This document shows, piece after piece, positions 62,311 through 64,000 of a stretch of 64,000 bases of DNA. Position 1 is the first letter of the stretch. Each line of letters begins with the position of its first letter. The stretch spans positions 1 through 64,000 of the forward strand of contig CBDBHJ010000010.1 of assembly GCA_965205435.1 (NCBI GenBank), given 5' to 3'. The stretch comes from CAUZIB01 sp965205435. GTDB lineage: Bacteria; Acidobacteriota; Vicinamibacteria; Vicinamibacterales; UBA8438. The notes beneath the pieces are model-generated. The model ran no database searches. It was not told the DNA's origin and was given only the letters and a program-made list of their open reading frames with translations. The translations under genes and the position numbers were made by a program.

Positions 62311-62619
62311 ATTTCCAATTAACTTTCGCTCACCCTCCCGGTCGTAGCGATACAAACAGACCTTGTATCTTCCTGCCAAGGCAAGGCATTCGCCGCATTG
62401 ATAGGTTTTTCGTGACCAACTACGACGAAGACCACATCGCAGACCTTCCCGCTATTCGAGACGAGCTCGCGATTCAAGCGCTGTATTGCAACAAGAGCAT
62501 TTCAGCCGCCCAATTACTGCCATTGGTACGCTAAAGCTCGCCATTGGACCGATTTCTCCTGCAATGGAATCAATGCTGGGTATGATCAGCACATACACAA
62601 CCGGGCCACCGGAGCCACC
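62311..62619 (+). pseudogene. MBL-fold hydrolase, middle part, frameshifted
   Basis: It reads PCIFLPRQGIRRIDRFFVTN then YDEDHIADLPAIRDELAIQA, the metal-site region of the fold (the usual HxHxDH is here NYDEDH). A stop appears at LLPLVR, but another frame continues AIGTLKLAIGPISPAMESML to the IS3 end at 62620. Thus the gene has a frameshift as well as two insertions. After IS3, 63930-64000 is open as WLPDLDTLIWKTDRFAPWPD and may belong to the same gene. Confidence 0.6.
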
Positions 62620-62689
62620 AGAGGTGGACCCCGAAATTCGGACAGGTTGCTAAGGTGGATTCCGACCTCAGAATGGAGAGATCGGAATC

Positions 62690-62971
62690 ATGCAGAAACG
62701 GAAAAAATACCCCGCTGAGCTGAAGGCCCGCGTGGCACTGCAGGCGCTTCGCGGCGAGCAGACGATGGCGGAGCTGTCGTCGCGCTACAAGATCCACCCG
62801 AACCTGATCGCGAACTGGAAGAAGAAAGCCCAGGAGGCGCTTGTGGACGTCTTCTCGGACCACCAGCAGCGCCGAGAGGCGTCTCGCGATGCGGAGATTC
62901 AGGAGCTGCGAGCGAAGGTCGGCGAGCTCGTCATCGAGAAGGATTTTTTGTCCAAGGCCTTCGGCCGTTGA
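62690..62971 (+). CDS. IS3 OrfA, copy 3
   Basis: Identical 93-residue HTH protein to copies 1 and 2, with the T6G frameshift site. Confidence 0.9.
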   Translation: MQKRKKYPAELKARVALQALRGEQTMAELSSRYKIHPNLIANWKKKAQEALVDVFSDHQQRREASRDAEIQELRAKVGELVIEKDFLSKAFGR

Positions 62972-63855
62972 GTCACGGTCGAAGGCGAATGCTGATCGAC
63001 TCGAACCACTCCGAACTAAGCATCTCGCGACAGTGTGGCTTGGTGTCGATCTCGCGCTCGACGTTCTACTACGATGGTCTCGGGGAGAGTGAGTTGACTC
63101 TCGAGCTCATGCGCCGGATCGACGAGCAATTTCTGGAAACCCCGTTCTACGGATCGCGGCAGATGGCGCGTTGGCTGCGCCGGGAGGGCTTCGCCGTCAG
63201 TCGGAAGCGGGTGCGTCGTCTGATGCGAAAGATGGGCCTCCAGGCGCTGTACCAGCGCCCGAGCACGTCGGTTCCGCACCCGGAGCACCGGGTCTACCCC
63301 TATTTGCTGCGCGACCGAGCGGTCGAACGTGCGAACGAGGCCTGGTGCGCCGACGTGACGTACATTCCGCTGCACCGCGGATTCCTGTACCTGGTCGCGA
63401 TCCAGGATTGGGCCAGCCGGAAGGTGCTGTCGTGGCGCTTGTCCAACACGATGGATGCCTCGTTCTGTGTGGAGGCCCTCGCGGAAGCCCTCGCGCAGTA
63501 CGGACCGCCAGCGATCTTCAACACCGACCAAGGCAGCCAGTTCACCAGCCTGGAGTTCACTCAGACGCTCAAAGACGCAGGCGTGCAGATCTCGATGGAC
63601 GGCAAGGGCCGCTGGATGGACAACGTCTTCATCGAGCGGCTGTGGCGCTCGCTCAAGTACGAGTGCGTCTACCTGCACGACTTCGAGGTTGGCTCCGAGG
63701 CGCGGGCCAGCATCGGCCGGTGGATCGACTTCTACAATGCCGAGCGACCGCACTCGTCGCTCGATGATCGCACGCCTGATGAGGCGTACTCGGATTTGGG
63801 AGGTGCGCCGACCTCGTCGCTGCGCTCCTCGTCAGCGCAGTCGGAAGCGGCTTAG
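62968..63855 (+). CDS. IS3 OrfB transposase, copy 3
   Basis: Identical 295-residue transposase to copies 1 and 2, complete with all catalytic blocks and the overlapping TTG start. Confidence 0.9.
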   Translation: MSHGRRRMLIDSNHSELSISRQCGLVSISRSTFYYDGLGESELTLELMRRIDEQFLETPFYGSRQMARWLRREGFAVSRKRVRRLMRKMGLQALYQRPSTSVPHPEHRVYPYLLRDRAVERANEAWCADVTYIPLHRGFLYLVAIQDWASRKVLSWRLSNTMDASFCVEALAEALAQYGPPAIFNTDQGSQFTSLEFTQTLKDAGVQISMDGKGRWMDNVFIERLWRSLKYECVYLHDFEVGSEARASIGRWIDFYNAERPHSSLDDRTPDEAYSDLGGAPTSSLRSSSAQSEAA

Positions 63856-64000
63856 AAACATGAACCTGGAATCCACCTTAACTTGGCCGCTGAGCTGTCC
63901 AAAGGATGGGGTCCACCTCTGATGGCTCCCTGACTTGGACACCCTAATTTGGAAGACCGATCGATTCGCCCCCTGGCCGGATATGACGTGGAAGACGCCG

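Larger units (their letters stand above)
62620..63920 (+). mobile_element. IS3-family element type B, copy 3
   Basis: It is 1301 bp and apparently identical to copies 1 and 2. Flanking triplets ACC and GAT are not a duplication. Confidence 0.9.

Noticed and set aside
62611..63929. Flanks of IS3 copy 3 (GGAGCCACC and GATGGCTCC) as an inverted target
   Set aside because: They form a 7-base inverted match, but this could be chance and the other copies do not show it.

Overview
The window is high-GC DNA from a Gram-negative bacterium. A TonB-dependent outer-membrane receptor, a Calx-beta repeat surface protein, lipoproteins and a secreted nuclease with a C-terminal sorting-type anchor support this. 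The gene style would fit Acidobacteriota or a related environmental or host-associated phylum, but no rRNA or marker gene settles it. The most striking property is the density of mobile DNA: IS3, IS5, IS6, IS91, IS110, IS1111, IS256, IS630, IS1-type and rve-type insertion sequences, two families of short non-coding repeats, and several group II introns, many nested in one another. At least half of the recognisable genes are cut by them.

Layout. 1-5 kb: broken amidohydrolase-type lipoprotein fragments, a GltS-type glutamate symporter and an orphan beta-barrel end. 5.1-7.8 kb: an IS6 element whose transposase is interrupted by a complete group II intron with its own reverse transcriptase. 8.2-12.2 kb: a TonB receptor and a Calx-beta protein, both truncated at a 166-bp repeat. 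12.2-23.8 kb: an IS graveyard around one intact HEGGH lipoprotein. 24-27.2 kb: an AGCS amino-acid carrier and a guanine deaminase. 27.2-32.5 kb: IS110, an rve-type IS and IS91. 32.5-37.1 kb: the most chromosome-like block, with an M48 protease, a secreted HNH nuclease and a YeiH transporter. 37.4-38.8 kb: two tandem ORF-less group II introns. 39.5-62.6 kb: a defence and mobility island.

The island opens with a P4-type integrase. It carries an OLD-family ATPase-nuclease with a small membrane protein, a double-XRE regulator, a tRNA-Arg split by an IS1111-type element, a second tyrosine integrase ending at a tRNA-Ser-like 3' end, an AbiEi/AbiEii type IV toxin-antitoxin operon, a PHP-SMC (TrlF-like) ATPase, and a membrane protein paired with a metallo-beta-lactamase-fold gene. 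The OLD gene is broken by an IS3 copy and the MBL gene by IS256. The same IS3 element occurs three times, at 41.3, 52.0 and 62.6 kb.

The genes work together in three groups: nutrient and ion transport (GltS, AGCS, YeiH, TonB receptor), cell-envelope proteins (M48, HNH nuclease, Calx-beta), and anti-phage functions in the island. The candidate least-described signals are the OLD-membrane protein pair, the membrane protein-MBL pair, the tandem intron arrangement with readable exon-binding sites, and the 166-bp repeat that lies at four gene-breaking junctions.
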